Shown here: positions 35,487 to 43,970 of the stretch, piece after piece
How positions within the stretch are numbered: the stretch's first letter is position 1
Layout of the letters: the number at the start of each line of letters is the position of its first letter
Assembly: GCA_033795365.1 (NCBI GenBank)
Contig: JARYGU010000003.1
Location: 444,090 to 508,089, forward strand
Reading direction: 5' to 3'
From: JARYGU01 sp033795365
Lineage (GTDB): Bacteria; Pseudomonadota; Alphaproteobacteria; Rhizobiales; Rhizobiaceae
Length of the DNA: 64,000 nucleotides
Translations under genes and position numbers: made by a program
Notes under the pieces: generated by a model
What the model was told of the DNA's origin: nothing
The model's input: the letters and a program-made list of their open reading frames with translations, nothing else
Databases searched by the model: none

Positions 35487-36682
35487 CCGACAAGGAAAAC
35501 GAAAGGGGAGAGGCTCCGATGCCAACCGGCCCTGCCGCGGACTCAGCCGCTCCCATGCGGCTGCGCGCCGAAGCCCCGCGCGTCACCCGATTGTCGCGCA
35601 AGGTGCTGACTGGCGTCGGTATCGTCGCCGGTCTCGGCATTGGCGGGGCATTGATCTATGCTCTTCAAACCCGCAATTCAGGCCCCGGTGGGGAGGAGCT
35701 TTATTCCACTGAAAACCGGCAGACGGCGGACGGGCTCGCGGGCCTGCCGCGCGACTATACCGGCCCGGTTCTCGGGCCACCTCTACCGGGAGACCTCGGC
35801 CGGCCTATCCTCAGCGCGCAGGATCGGGGTCAGCCAGTGGCGCCTTCACCGCTAACGACACCGGCCGTCGATCCGGCCGAGCAACGCAGATTGGCAGAGG
35901 AAGAGGCCGCGAGAACCTCCCGCGTCTTCTTCCAGACCGAAGCCCGGTCCGGCTCTGACGCGACCACGCCGGGCACCACTGCCACGGCCTCTAATTTCGC
36001 AGGTCTCGACCCTGCCGGCCAGCTCGGCACGCCGTCGGCACAGGACCGCCAGCTCGCATTTCTGAATGCCGCCGTTGACCGCCGCACCGTTGCGGCTGAT
36101 CGCGTCGTGGCGCCCGCGTCTCCTTATGTGCTTCAGGCAGGCTCCGTCATTCCGGCGGCACTCATCACCGGCATTCGCTCCGATCTGCCCGGACAGATCA
36201 CTGCCCAGGTCACGCAGCATATCTACGACAGCCCGACTGGCAGCATCCTGCTCGTGCCGCAGGGCACCCGCATCATCGGCCAATATGACAACAATGTCGG
36301 TTTCGGGCAGCGCCGTGTCCTTTTGGTCTGGAACCGGCTCATATTCCCGAACGGTCGCTCCATCGTTCTCGAGCGCCAACCAGGCGCCGACACACAGGGC
36401 TATGCCGGGCTCGAGGATGGCGTTGATTACCATTGGTGGGATCTGGCAAAGGCCGCCGGTCTCTCGACACTGCTCGCGGTCGGTGCAGAGCTTGCCATGG
36501 ACGATGAAGATCGGCTGGTGCAGGCCATCCGCAATGGCGCGCAGGATACCATCAACGACGCTGGCCAGCAGATCATCCGCCGTCAGTTGCAGGTCGCACC
36601 TACACTGACCATCCGGCCGGGTTTTGCTGTTCGCGTCATCGTCGCCCGCGATCTCATGCTCGAACCCTACGGAGACTCATGA
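35483..36682 (+). CDS. trbI: TrbI (VirB10-like) channel-spanning protein
   Basis: 399 residues. An N-terminal cytoplasmic part precedes one membrane helix (VLTGVGIVAGLGIGGALIYA), then a Pro-rich linker and the VirB10 domain: LQAGSVIPAALITGIRSDLP, GSILLVPQGTRIIGQYDNNV and a C-terminal TLTIRPGFAVRVIVARDLML. It spans inner and outer membranes and gates the channel. The stop overlaps the next gene. Confidence 0.94.
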   Translation: MTDKENERGEAPMPTGPAADSAAPMRLRAEAPRVTRLSRKVLTGVGIVAGLGIGGALIYALQTRNSGPGGEELYSTENRQTADGLAGLPRDYTGPVLGPPLPGDLGRPILSAQDRGQPVAPSPLTTPAVDPAEQRRLAEEEAARTSRVFFQTEARSGSDATTPGTTATASNFAGLDPAGQLGTPSAQDRQLAFLNAAVDRRTVAADRVVAPASPYVLQAGSVIPAALITGIRSDLPGQITAQVTQHIYDSPTGSILLVPQGTRIIGQYDNNVGFGQRRVLLVWNRLIFPNGRSIVLERQPGADTQGYAGLEDGVDYHWWDLAKAAGLSTLLAVGAELAMDDEDRLVQAIRNGAQDTINDAGQQIIRRQLQVAPTLTIRPGFAVRVIVARDLMLEPYGDS

Positions 36683-36936
36683 TGACAAAGCTCAAGCTTG
36701 GCCCAATTGCCGACAACAAGCCGGTGAAAGTGACAGTGGAACTGCCCGCGACGCTCCATCGCGATCTGACCGCCTATGCCGAGGTGTTGGCTCTCGAAAC
36801 CGCCCAACCGGTATCCGACCCGACTCGGCTGATCGTGCCCATGCTGGAGCGGTTCATCGCCACGGATCGGGGATTTGCGAAAGCGCGTCGGGCAACGTTT
36901 GTCGCTTCGCAATCCGACTACGTCAGCAACTTATGA
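36679..36936 (+). CDS. DUF2274 protein, last gene of the trb operon
   Basis: 85 residues (LKLGPIADNKPVKVTVELPA, then TLHRDLTAYAEVLALET and VPMLERFIATDRGFAKAR). This family occurs at the 3' end of this type of trb operon and has a ribbon-helix-helix-like layout, so it may bind DNA; no function is established. It is coupled to trbI by a 4-base overlap and is convergent with, and overlaps, the LysR gene by 6 bases. Confidence 0.88.
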   Translation: MMTKLKLGPIADNKPVKVTVELPATLHRDLTAYAEVLALETAQPVSDPTRLIVPMLERFIATDRGFAKARRATFVASQSDYVSNL

Positions 36937-37842
36937 ACGGCGGGCGAGCACCTTCGCCATGCTGAGCAGACGCCTAAAGGCAGGATTATCGTTCTTCGGC
37001 GACCATACTGCGCCGAACGGTAGAGTCTCGCCAGACATCGGCCGGTAGGCGATGCCCGGGAAATGCGCAGCCGTGGTAGCCTCGCTGGTGAGGGTCAGGC
37101 CGCGTCCAAGCGCCACCAGCGGCAGCAGATTGTCCCGGCCGACATGTTGCGATCGTATCTCGGGGCGATGACCCAGAGCCGCGAGCCGCTGCACCAGATA
37201 GTCATGGATCTCCTGACCCTGTGCCGCCTCGCTGACAATGAAGATTTCCTGGGTGAGATCGTGCCAGTCCAACTCCTCCTTACCGGTTAGAATATGGTCT
37301 TCCGGTAGCACTGCGAACACGCGCTCGCACCATAACTCTGCGGAGTCGCATTCCGGCCAGTCACGCGTGCCGGTAACAAAGGCTATGTCGAGCCTGAGTT
37401 GGCGCACGGCGACGACATGATCTGCCGGCTCGCCGTCGATGAGCTCGATCTGTACATCGGCATGATTCTGCTGATAGGCGCCCAGGAGCTCGGCAAGAAA
37501 ACCAGAGGCGATGGAGGAGAAGATTCCAATCCGAACGCGTCCGTCTTCCGAGCGTCCGATCGACGCGATGTCCCTGATGCTCTCGCAGATGTGCCTGACG
37601 ATCTGGCGGGCACGCGGGAGGAAACGCTCTCCGGCGAAGGTCAAGCGGACACCGCCATTGTAACGGTGGAACAACGCCGCCCCCAGGCGATCCTCGAGAT
37701 CGCGGATACGGCGGCTGATCGCTGACTCCTGTATCCCGAGCGCGGCTCCGGCCTTGCGGAAGCTCCCGTACTCGACAGCGGCCAGAAAGTAGCGGAGGTG
37801 GCGAAGCTCTATTGATGGATCGCGCTTCGCCTTTCGGTCCAT
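36931..37842 (-). CDS. LysR-family regulator linked to the trb operon
   Basis: 303 residues with the LysR helix-turn-helix ELRHLRYFLAAVEYGSFRKA followed by GAALGIQESAISRRIRDLED, and a C-terminal substrate-binding-like effector domain. A LysR gene convergent with DUF2274 is common at this position in Trb-type ICEs and plasmids, so it probably belongs to the backbone. The target is unknown. The AT-rich stretch 37860-37990 upstream is its likely promoter. Confidence 0.92.
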   Translation of the reverse strand: MDRKAKRDPSIELRHLRYFLAAVEYGSFRKAGAALGIQESAISRRIRDLEDRLGAALFHRYNGGVRLTFAGERFLPRARQIVRHICESIRDIASIGRSEDGRVRIGIFSSIASGFLAELLGAYQQNHADVQIELIDGEPADHVVAVRQLRLDIAFVTGTRDWPECDSAELWCERVFAVLPEDHILTGKEELDWHDLTQEIFIVSEAAQGQEIHDYLVQRLAALGHRPEIRSQHVGRDNLLPLVALGRGLTLTSEATTAAHFPGIAYRPMSGETLPFGAVWSPKNDNPAFRRLLSMAKVLARRS

Positions 37843-38122
37843 TCATCAGCCTTGCTTGGAAATAGTATTAGCAGGTTAAGATACTTCAATTAATTTTCAA
37901 AGAAAGAGTAGTCCTATTCCGATCTATATTTTTGAAATCACTCTGAAAAAGCAAGCAAATTTGACTGAAGGCATACATCAATGGCCTTGAAGTATGTGCG
38001 ATCTTAACATGGCATCGCCGCATCGATTCCTCTTTAACCGTCAAGCGGCGATTGCAAAGGAAAACCTTTCCGACGGAGCGCCAATGGTGGTCGGATACGG
38101 AGGATGGAAGCGTGAATTCAGG

Positions 38123-38395
38123 CTATGCGCGCTTTGCTCGCGATCTGACGGTGCGGTCGAGTAAGGCCTTCTCGATTTCATTCGGCGTGAGAGGCTGAAC
38201 CAGATCCATGTGCGTGACGCCAATCGCCTGGGCAAGTTCGAAGAGCGAAACAATGGTGGGGTTTCGCTTGCCGCGCTCCAGTGCGCTAATATATTGCTGG
38301 CTGAAGCCGGACCGCGCCTCAACCTCTTCCTGAGTGAGGTTTTTCTCTCTCCTGAGACGGCTGAAATTTGCCCCGACCAGCTTGCGCATATCCAT
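38123..38395 (-). CDS. XRE-family regulator, paralogue 1
   Basis: 90 residues from ATG 38395 (MDMRKLVGANFSRLRREKNL, then TQEEVEARSGFSQQYISALE and RGKRNPTIVSLFELAQAIGV). A classical lambda-repressor-type HTH. It shares most residues with the regulator at 42592. A 20-bp motif 40 bases upstream is repeated with one change upstream of that paralogue, which suggests both proteins use the same operator. The open frame extends to 38431, but the paralogue supports the shorter start. Confidence 0.88.
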   Translation of the reverse strand: MDMRKLVGANFSRLRREKNLTQEEVEARSGFSQQYISALERGKRNPTIVSLFELAQAIGVTHMDLVQPLTPNEIEKALLDRTVRSRAKRA

Positions 38396-38434
38396 AACCA
38401 TGACGGCAATGGTCGACGGTTTGGATATCAAAGT

Positions 38435-38454
38435 TTATCAACTATAATATGTAT
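38435..38454 (-). promoter_or_regulatory. shared XRE operator, copy 1
   Basis: On the minus strand the sequence is ATACATATTATAGTTGATAA. It differs at a single position from 42540-42559, which sits at a similar distance upstream of the paralogous XRE gene. It probably overlaps the promoter of the regulator (autoregulation inferred). Confidence 0.6.
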
Positions 38455-38512
38455 TTAGATGGTGCGACGTTTCTCTTCCTCCGCTGTCGCGGCTGCTTGC
38501 CGACGCCAATTA

Positions 38513-39190
38513 TTATTCAGGATGAAAATACGGCGCGATCCGATGCATGCCGAGCGCGATGTGATTGCGCTGGATGAAGCCGACGGCACGCACGTCTCCC
38601 GCTTTGAGGGCTTTCACGATCTCCTGTGCCTCGACGACAAAGTCCGCGCTTTGCTCGTCGAAAATCCGGTCGATCACACTGTACCAGATCCGGCATGCCA
38701 AAAAATAATAGCGCGCATGGGTGTCCCGAAGAGACCGGTTTCCGATCAGTCTTCCCGTCGCTTCCTGCAGCTCATGATTCAGGCGCCAGAAGCCGACCAT
38801 ATCGGTATCTTTCCGGACCTGCTCGGCGGTGTCGATAAGATGGCCAAGGCTGGCAAGGACGGACGGGATCTCTGCGGACGCCGGAAAATCGCCGATCAGC
38901 TCGCTGATGCGCATGCGGAACGCAAAGATATCCTCGAAGGCGTGGCGGTCCACCGCGGTGACCGTCGTTCCGACGCCGTTCCGGATTTCCGTCAGGCCAT
39001 CATATTCCAGACGTTGCAGTGCCTGGCGAACGGGCGTGCGGCTAACGGCAAACTCCTCGGCCAGCTCCTGTTCGGCGAGCTTTTTCCCGGGCGGATAGTG
39101 AAGGAGGCAAATCCGGTCCCTGATTGTCTGGTAGATGCCCACGACCTGGCCTCGGCTAGGACGAACATTCTCGTTGGGGTTCCCATTCAT
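38513..39190 (-). CDS. GntR-family (FCD-type) transcriptional regulator
   Basis: 225 residues. Winged-helix: YQTIRDRICLLHYPPGKKLA, then EQELAEEFAVSRTPVRQALQ and RLEYDGLTEIRNGVGTTVTA. The C-terminal helical effector domain follows (FAFRMRISELIGDFPA). It is divergent from the M24 gene, with about 215 bases between the starts containing an 11-bp inverted repeat, so it likely controls that gene. It is similar in layout to the GntR gene at 43971. Confidence 0.9.
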   Translation of the reverse strand: MNGNPNENVRPSRGQVVGIYQTIRDRICLLHYPPGKKLAEQELAEEFAVSRTPVRQALQRLEYDGLTEIRNGVGTTVTAVDRHAFEDIFAFRMRISELIGDFPASAEIPSVLASLGHLIDTAEQVRKDTDMVGFWRLNHELQEATGRLIGNRSLRDTHARYYFLACRIWYSVIDRIFDEQSADFVVEAQEIVKALKAGDVRAVGFIQRNHIALGMHRIAPYFHPE

Positions 39191-39293
39191 CTACTTAGCC
39201 ATCGATCTGTTTCATGGGGTTTGGAATACACCGCTGCAGCGTTCGCGTCCAATGGGCCGGCACTTGGAGTGCGGCGGTAATTCTATCGATGGT

Positions 39294-39395
39294 GTATGCA
39301 GCTTGATATGGTTTCCACCAAGCCAGTTTGCAAATATAATTGAATTGACAAGAAAATAAGAGGGGCAATATCTTCAAATTGATAAAGCTGCATAC
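39294..39395. promoter_or_regulatory. paired inverted sites between GntR and M24 genes
   Basis: GTATGCAGCTT (39294-39304) and AAGCTGCATAC (39385-39395) are perfect inverted copies 80 bases apart. The second ends 11 bases before the M24 start codon. They could be operator half-sites for DNA looping by the divergent GntR protein. The AT-rich DNA between them would hold both promoters. Confidence 0.45.
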
Positions 39396-39406
39396 AGGAG
39401 TGAGTT

Positions 39407-40558
39407 ATGCCCCATTCGTACAGAGCAAGAACGCAAGCACTCCAGCAGGCTCTCTCCGAGAGAAATCTGGCAGCGGCAATCATATCGGACCCGGATTCGG
39501 TCGCTTATTTTGCCGGGTACTGGAATTATCTGGGCGTCGAGTTTGGCCGGCCGACCCTCCTGATCGTGCGAAGAGATTCGCCTCCCGTCCTTCTCACGCC
39601 GTTGATGGAGTCGGAGATGTGCGGGCGGATGAGCTGGATCGACGATATCCGGCCTTGGACCGACGGAAACGAAGAGTGGCGACGGCCGCTGGAAGGCGTT
39701 TTTGGGGAGCTTCCGCAAGGGGCAGTCGGCATTGAAGCCAGAACCATTCCAAGCCTGGTGAGAGAAGGTTTGGCCGCCATGAGGGTCGTGCGCCCGCTGG
39801 AAGATATTTCTTCTCTCGTTGCCCGGCAACGCATGATCAAGTCGGACGCCGAAATCGAAACCATGCGCCAGGCGGGTCAAGTCGCCATCGCCATGATGGA
39901 TGCGGCACGGGAAGTGATCGGCGAAGGTGTTCCGGAATACGAGATCACATTGGCCGCCATGGCGGCGGGGACGCGGACGGCTGCGGCGTTTCTTCGCGAT
40001 CCCGAGGATCGTTTCGTTTCGCCTGTCATACAGAATGTACAGATACTGCAATCGGGGTCCGATACTTGCATGGTACACAGACGTGCATCGACGCGGCGGC
40101 TTTCGAAGGGTGACGCGGTCTATCTGTGCTTCTGCGGGATGGTTTCGTTCCGCGGCTACAAGCTTGGATTTGACAGGGAGTTCTATGTCAGCGGGGCATC
40201 CGATGAACAGGTGAAAATCCACGCGGTGGCGATTGCCGCGCAGAAGGCGGCCTTGGCGGCTGTTCGGCCAGGCATGACATGCGAGGAGGTCAACGCCGCA
40301 GCCGAGGCCGTCTACCTCGACGCCGGGCACCTTCCCGGCTACAGGACCGGCAGGTCCATCGGCATGTCCTTATTGGAATCGCCGGAACTCAAGCGAGGGG
40401 AACGCACGCAGCTTCGCCCCGGTATGACGTTCGCCGTCGACGGCGGCATCACTGTTGCCGGCACATTCGGCGGGCGAATAGGCGATTCCATCGTGGTGAC
40501 GGAGTCCGGGTTCGACTATCTCACGCCCTATTCGACCGAGATCGCCATATTGTCATAA
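39407..40558 (+). CDS. M24-family creatinase/aminopeptidase-P-like protein lacking canonical metal ligands
   Basis: 383 residues with the creatinase N-terminal domain (SDPDSVAYFAGYWNYLGVEF) and the pita-bread domain (from about residue 150). AGGAG precedes the ATG. The usual five metal ligands are not seen where expected: L-C-F-C-G replaces the first Asp region, KLGFDREF the second, GRSIGM the His motif (normally GHGIG), FAVDGGI the first Glu and RIGDSIVVTE the second. Creatinase-like members also lack metals, so it may be a non-metal amidinohydrolase- or ectoine-hydrolase-like enzyme, or a pseudoenzyme. It is probably regulated by the divergent GntR. Confidence 0.85.
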   Translation: MPHSYRARTQALQQALSERNLAAAIISDPDSVAYFAGYWNYLGVEFGRPTLLIVRRDSPPVLLTPLMESEMCGRMSWIDDIRPWTDGNEEWRRPLEGVFGELPQGAVGIEARTIPSLVREGLAAMRVVRPLEDISSLVARQRMIKSDAEIETMRQAGQVAIAMMDAAREVIGEGVPEYEITLAAMAAGTRTAAAFLRDPEDRFVSPVIQNVQILQSGSDTCMVHRRASTRRLSKGDAVYLCFCGMVSFRGYKLGFDREFYVSGASDEQVKIHAVAIAAQKAALAAVRPGMTCEEVNAAAEAVYLDAGHLPGYRTGRSIGMSLLESPELKRGERTQLRPGMTFAVDGGITVAGTFGGRIGDSIVVTESGFDYLTPYSTEIAILS

Positions 40559-40659
40559 AGTGCCATCTGAGATGCGCCAGCAGCATCGCCCGCTCGTGCG
40601 GTCGCGATGCTGTGCAGATCGGCTAGAACGGCCTTCGATAGGCGTCATGCCGCTACGTT

Positions 40660-41319
40660 TCACGCCGCATCGATTTCGGCCGCGGGCACGCCATTCACGC
40701 GGAGCAAATCGGCAAGAACGGAGCGAAGCTGTGGCCAGGGGAATTCCTCGCATTCGTCGGATGTTTCGCCTATTACGAGCGTGGCGTGCAGCTTGGCGGT
40801 CGCGCCGGCGATGGAACGGGCAGGGCACTCCCACAACGCTTCCGCTAACCGTTCGCCTTCCTCTGCGGCTGCGTCCTCCGCCTGCAGGGCGCGGCTGTAT
40901 CCAAGGCGCTCGTCTGCGGCTTGCCATGCCAATCGCTTGGCGGCCAGCGCTGTTCTTGCTTTTGCACGCGCCATTTCCGTGTCCGCGCGCGTGCCCAACC
41001 AGCGCTCAATATCTGCATCGGTGGCTATGCTGACCGGTTCGCGTCGACCGGGAATTCGCAGTTTAACCGTTGGGAAGCCTGCTATGGACACAAGTTCCCT
41101 TTCCAGCAGCTGCTGCTGCCGGCCGAACTCGCAGGCCAGTTGATGCGCTGCGGTCCAGTCGCGCCACAGCGACAGCGCGGGATCGGGGACGTCGGTATTT
41201 TCAGGTGGCATCACGGGGGTCGCTTCAGCGACGCGTGCCAACAGCGAGCTAGTGGCGATTGCGAGCAACGTCCTGCGGGTGACGGAGGATAAAGTTCTGC
41301 TATTCTCAGAATCAGCCAT
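40660..41319 (-). CDS. hypothetical protein with twin-arginine-like leader
   Basis: 219 residues from ATG 41319, with AGGAG 8 bases upstream. The N-terminus has SVTRRTLLAIATSSLLARVA, a possible Tat signal or membrane anchor. The rest is helical and acidic/Arg-rich (ACEFGRQQQLLERELVSIAG, then DADIERWLGTRADTEMARAK and EFPWPQLRSVLADLLRVNGV). No known family was recognised. It overlaps nothing and is transcribed toward the M24 gene. Confidence 0.7.
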   Translation of the reverse strand: MADSENSRTLSSVTRRTLLAIATSSLLARVAEATPVMPPENTDVPDPALSLWRDWTAAHQLACEFGRQQQLLERELVSIAGFPTVKLRIPGRREPVSIATDADIERWLGTRADTEMARAKARTALAAKRLAWQAADERLGYSRALQAEDAAAEEGERLAEALWECPARSIAGATAKLHATLVIGETSDECEEFPWPQLRSVLADLLRVNGVPAAEIDAA

Positions 41320-41432
41320 GATCCGAGCTCCTGGTAGCTTGGTTGTGGTTAGGCTGTGCTTGGTGTTAGGAGCACTGAGTACAGCCGCCTGAACAAAGTT
41401 CGAGCTTATAGATATTATCAAACAAGACGGTT

Positions 41433-41723
41433 ATGATCAATTTGAAATCAAGTGATGGCAATGAAATCACTGGGGCACAAATTCGTGCTGCTCGCGCACT
41501 TATCCGCTGGAGTGCCAAGGACCTCGCTTTGGCGGCCAGCGTAGGAGTTGCGACGGTAAGCCGAGCCGAAGTGGAGGACGGGCGTCCGACAATCACGGCT
41601 GCAAATCTGAAAGCACTTCAAACAGCTCTCGAAAAGGCCGGTATAGAATTCATCCGCGAAAACGGCGGGGGAGTCGGTGTTCGCTTCAGCAAACCGACCG
41701 CGGCCGCGCGACTTCAGCCATAG
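41433..41723 (+). CDS. small helix-turn-helix regulator
   Basis: 96 residues: GAQIRAARALIRWSAKDLAL followed by AASVGVATVSRAEVEDGRPT and AANLKALQTALEKAGIEFIR. A short XRE-like domain typical of single-HTH regulators in rhizobial accessory regions, with an open C-terminal tail (GVGVRFSKPTAAAR). It is divergent from the hypothetical gene at 41319. The AT-rich 41400-41430 upstream is its probable promoter. Confidence 0.8.
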   Translation: MINLKSSDGNEITGAQIRAARALIRWSAKDLALAASVGVATVSRAEVEDGRPTITAANLKALQTALEKAGIEFIRENGGGVGVRFSKPTAAARLQP

Positions 41724-41778
41724 TGCAGCCGAATAAGGACGATCCGGTTGGCCTGTACTGCGGGCAACAGGTGGGTGA

Positions 41779-42231
41779 CTACTCATCCTCATCATCGGCC
41801 AGCGCCCTGACCAGGGCGATGATCCGGCGCCGTATCTGGCCGTCCTTGATACGGTGAAAAGCCCGGTTGAGCGCTATGCTTTCTGCCGTCATGGCAGAAA
41901 GCGGGAGAGCAAGCCTGTCATGCTGTTCGTCGCGCGTGGGAATTCCGGAGCCGGCCAGCCCCTCGAAGAAATAAAAGGCCTGCGTCCCAAAGACCTCCGA
42001 TATTTTTTGAAGGCGACTGGCGCTGACGCGGTTCGTACCGGTTTCATACTTATGAACCTGCTGGGCTGTGATCCCCAATGCCCGACCGAGATCCATCTGG
42101 CTCATTCCGCGGATAAGGCGCAATGTGCGAAGCCGCCCTCCAACATGGACATCGAGCGGGTTGGGTGTCTTTGGCCTCGATTGGACCTTCGTGCGGCTCA
42201 TATCCTTCTCGACGGATGGGCTTGACGACAT
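41779..42231 (-). CDS. XRE-family (SinR/HipB-like) regulator
   Basis: 150 residues. HTH: GGRLRTLRLIRGMSQMDLGR, ALGITAQQVHKYETGTNRVS and ASRLQKISEVFGTQAFYFFE. The C-terminal region ends RRRIIALVRALADDEDE. This type is common in rhizobia as a stand-alone regulator. A second start at 42201 (MSRTKVQSRPK) is possible. The gap 42232-42591 to the next gene contains regulatory-looking sites but no gene. Confidence 0.88.
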   Translation of the reverse strand: MSSSPSVEKDMSRTKVQSRPKTPNPLDVHVGGRLRTLRLIRGMSQMDLGRALGITAQQVHKYETGTNRVSASRLQKISEVFGTQAFYFFEGLAGSGIPTRDEQHDRLALPLSAMTAESIALNRAFHRIKDGQIRRRIIALVRALADDEDE

Positions 42232-42505
42232 AGACTGACTACACGCCTGTCAACCATCTTCGATCCGACGGAGAGGCGAGAAAAATGGAATGCATATAGA
42301 CCGATGTTCGGGGATACCCCAATCACGATACTCGCCGCGAGCCTTCCCGCGCCCGGTCCTGAACCGAAGCCGTGCCCGTTGAACCTGTAGTGATCGCCAA
42401 TCCGCGCATCAGCGTGCCTCGGTTGCGATCGTGGCATATCCACGGGTTCGGCGACGGGGCCTGGCATTGCTCGCGCTTTCCTAGTTGGTGACACGTTCGG
42501 CACGT

Positions 42506-42517
42506 CCCGTATACGGG
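42506..42517. promoter_or_regulatory. GTATAC-centred palindrome, candidate GntR operator
   Basis: CCCGTATACGGG is a perfect 12-bp palindrome. GTATACGGGCT recurs at 43888 upstream of the GntR gene at 43971. GTATAC-centred sites are typical for FCD-type GntR proteins, so this may be a second site for a regulator of the island. Confidence 0.4.
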
Positions 42518-42539
42518 CTGTGTACATCCAAGTCAAAAG

Positions 42540-42559
42540 ATACATAGTATAGTTGATAA
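42540..42559 (+). promoter_or_regulatory. shared XRE operator, copy 2
   Basis: ATACATAGTATAGTTGATAA, 32 bases before the XRE start at 42592. It is 19/20 identical to the minus-strand site at 38435-38454 upstream of paralogue 1. Confidence 0.6.
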
Positions 42560-42591
42560 CGCAAGCATGCGACGCCTGCCATTCAATGGCC

Positions 42592-42810
42592 ATGGATATG
42601 CGTCGACTGGTCGGTGAGAATTTTGGGCGCCTCAGGCGGGAAAAGGGCCTGACCCAGGAGCAGGTGGAAGCGCGCACCGGCTTCAGCCAGCAATATTTGA
42701 GCGACCTGGAGAGGGGGAAGAGAAACCCTACGGTCGTCACGCTCTTTGAGTTGTCGCAAGCTCTTGGGGTAAGTCCTGCCGATTTCCTTAAGCCGCACGA
42801 TGGCGATTAG
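42592..42810 (+). CDS. XRE-family regulator, paralogue 2
   Basis: 72 residues from ATG 42592 (MDMRRLVGENFGRLRREKGL, then TQEQVEARTGFSQQYLSDLE and RGKRNPTVVTLFELSQALGV). The start is set by comparison with paralogue 1; an open extension reaches 42553. It is a single HTH domain. Together with paralogue 1 it brackets the 38.4-42.6 kb segment, as if that block was inserted beside a duplicated regulator. Confidence 0.88.
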   Translation: MDMRRLVGENFGRLRREKGLTQEQVEARTGFSQQYLSDLERGKRNPTVVTLFELSQALGVSPADFLKPHDGD

Positions 42811-42882
42811 CAATGACAAGTCCGTTTCGCCCGAAGGGGAGGGGACGTTCTATCGCCTGTAAACCAATGGCGCGGTATTCCC

Positions 42883-43728
42883 TCAGAACTCCGGGATGAC
42901 CTCATGCCGCGGCACGGAGAGATGGAACGAGGCGTAAATATAGCCGGTCGTCCGTTCGAGGCGGTCGTCTATCTTCAATGCTTTCATCAAAGCCAGAACC
43001 TTGCGTCTTTCCTTGGATGTCGAAAAGCGCCGTTGGCGTTGCCTGCAGCCGGGGATCTCCCTCGTTGCGAGGTCGTACGGAGCCAGGATTTCGGAAATGC
43101 GATGGTAGCCGAATGGATGCATTACGAAACATGCGACCCAGGGTTTCGACCGCGCGACTGCCGGGTAGAGGCGGGCAAAGGTCCGTTCGGTGACATATCC
43201 CACACATCCCGTGCTGATGATCAGGTCGACATCGCTCAGCAGAGATAAATCCGCATCGGTCAGATCCTGCAATTCGAGGTTAGCCGTCACGGCGGCATTG
43301 ATCAGCCCCGTCCTCAACGAATAGTCAATCGCTCGGGTTGCCGGATCGAGGCCGACAAAGAATAGGTCGTTGCGGCGCGTTCTTGCGGCGAAGAAATGGT
43401 GATGGGCCTCGATGCTTCGTGTCATCAGCGCTCCATTGGGGGAACTCGCCTCGGCATAGAGTTCGTCGAGCGTGGTTCTGCATTTGAGCAGTGCCGCGTT
43501 GATGCCGTATGAGCATCCAATATCGACGACCTTGAGATATTTCTTGCCACGTTTCCTCATGCACTCCGTTATGAGGCGTTCGAACACAAATTTCGCGTTC
43601 TGGGGGATGACATAGTCAAGTGCCCGATGTGCGTTGAGGTAACGGTTCGGCCATTTCAGGTTGTATGTCGGCGCGAAGCTGTGTTTATCGCCGCCCAGGT
43701 CTGGCGATTGGCCAGTTCCGTAAAACAT
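42883..43728 (-). CDS. class I SAM-dependent methyltransferase-like protein
   Basis: 281 residues from ATG 43728 (GGAG 7 bases upstream; an ATG at 43734 is too close). The SAM-binding motif I is YLKVVDIGCSYGINAALLKC, with a following acidic residue region (FFVGLDPATRAIDYSLRTGL) and motif DVDLIISTGCVGYVTE. The C-terminal part is unusual (MHPFGYHRISEILAPYDLAT). The substrate cannot be deduced. It is divergent from the GntR/importer operon and probably belongs to the cargo island. Confidence 0.75.
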   Translation of the reverse strand: MFYGTGQSPDLGGDKHSFAPTYNLKWPNRYLNAHRALDYVIPQNAKFVFERLITECMRKRGKKYLKVVDIGCSYGINAALLKCRTTLDELYAEASSPNGALMTRSIEAHHHFFAARTRRNDLFFVGLDPATRAIDYSLRTGLINAAVTANLELQDLTDADLSLLSDVDLIISTGCVGYVTERTFARLYPAVARSKPWVACFVMHPFGYHRISEILAPYDLATREIPGCRQRQRRFSTSKERRKVLALMKALKIDDRLERTTGYIYASFHLSVPRHEVIPEF

Positions 43729-43919
43729 CGGCATTCTCCAATAATCTTAAAGGCTTGATGCGGTCGCACCTGCCGGATCAAAAGCGCAATGGAAATGGCG
43801 TCATTGTGCGATGGCGAATCCGGCTTGGCAAAATCCATTCGCGTATGGATTGAAGAAAACACCCGCATAGGTGGGAAAACGTTGCCGGTATACGGGCTTC
43901 AATCGGTCGTATGTCGTAT

Positions 43920-43948
43920 TTGACAGTACATATTTTAATATGTATTTT
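43920..43948 (+). promoter_or_regulatory. sigma-70 type promoter with operator in the spacer
   Basis: TTGACA (43920-43925), a 17-base spacer and TATTTT (43943-43948). The inverted repeat ACATATT-TT-AATATGT (43928-43943) fills the spacer. It lies upstream of the GntR gene that heads the importer operon, so repressor binding there would block transcription (autoregulation inferred). Confidence 0.55.
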
Positions 43949-43970
43949 GCCGGCAAATCGAAAAGGGGAG

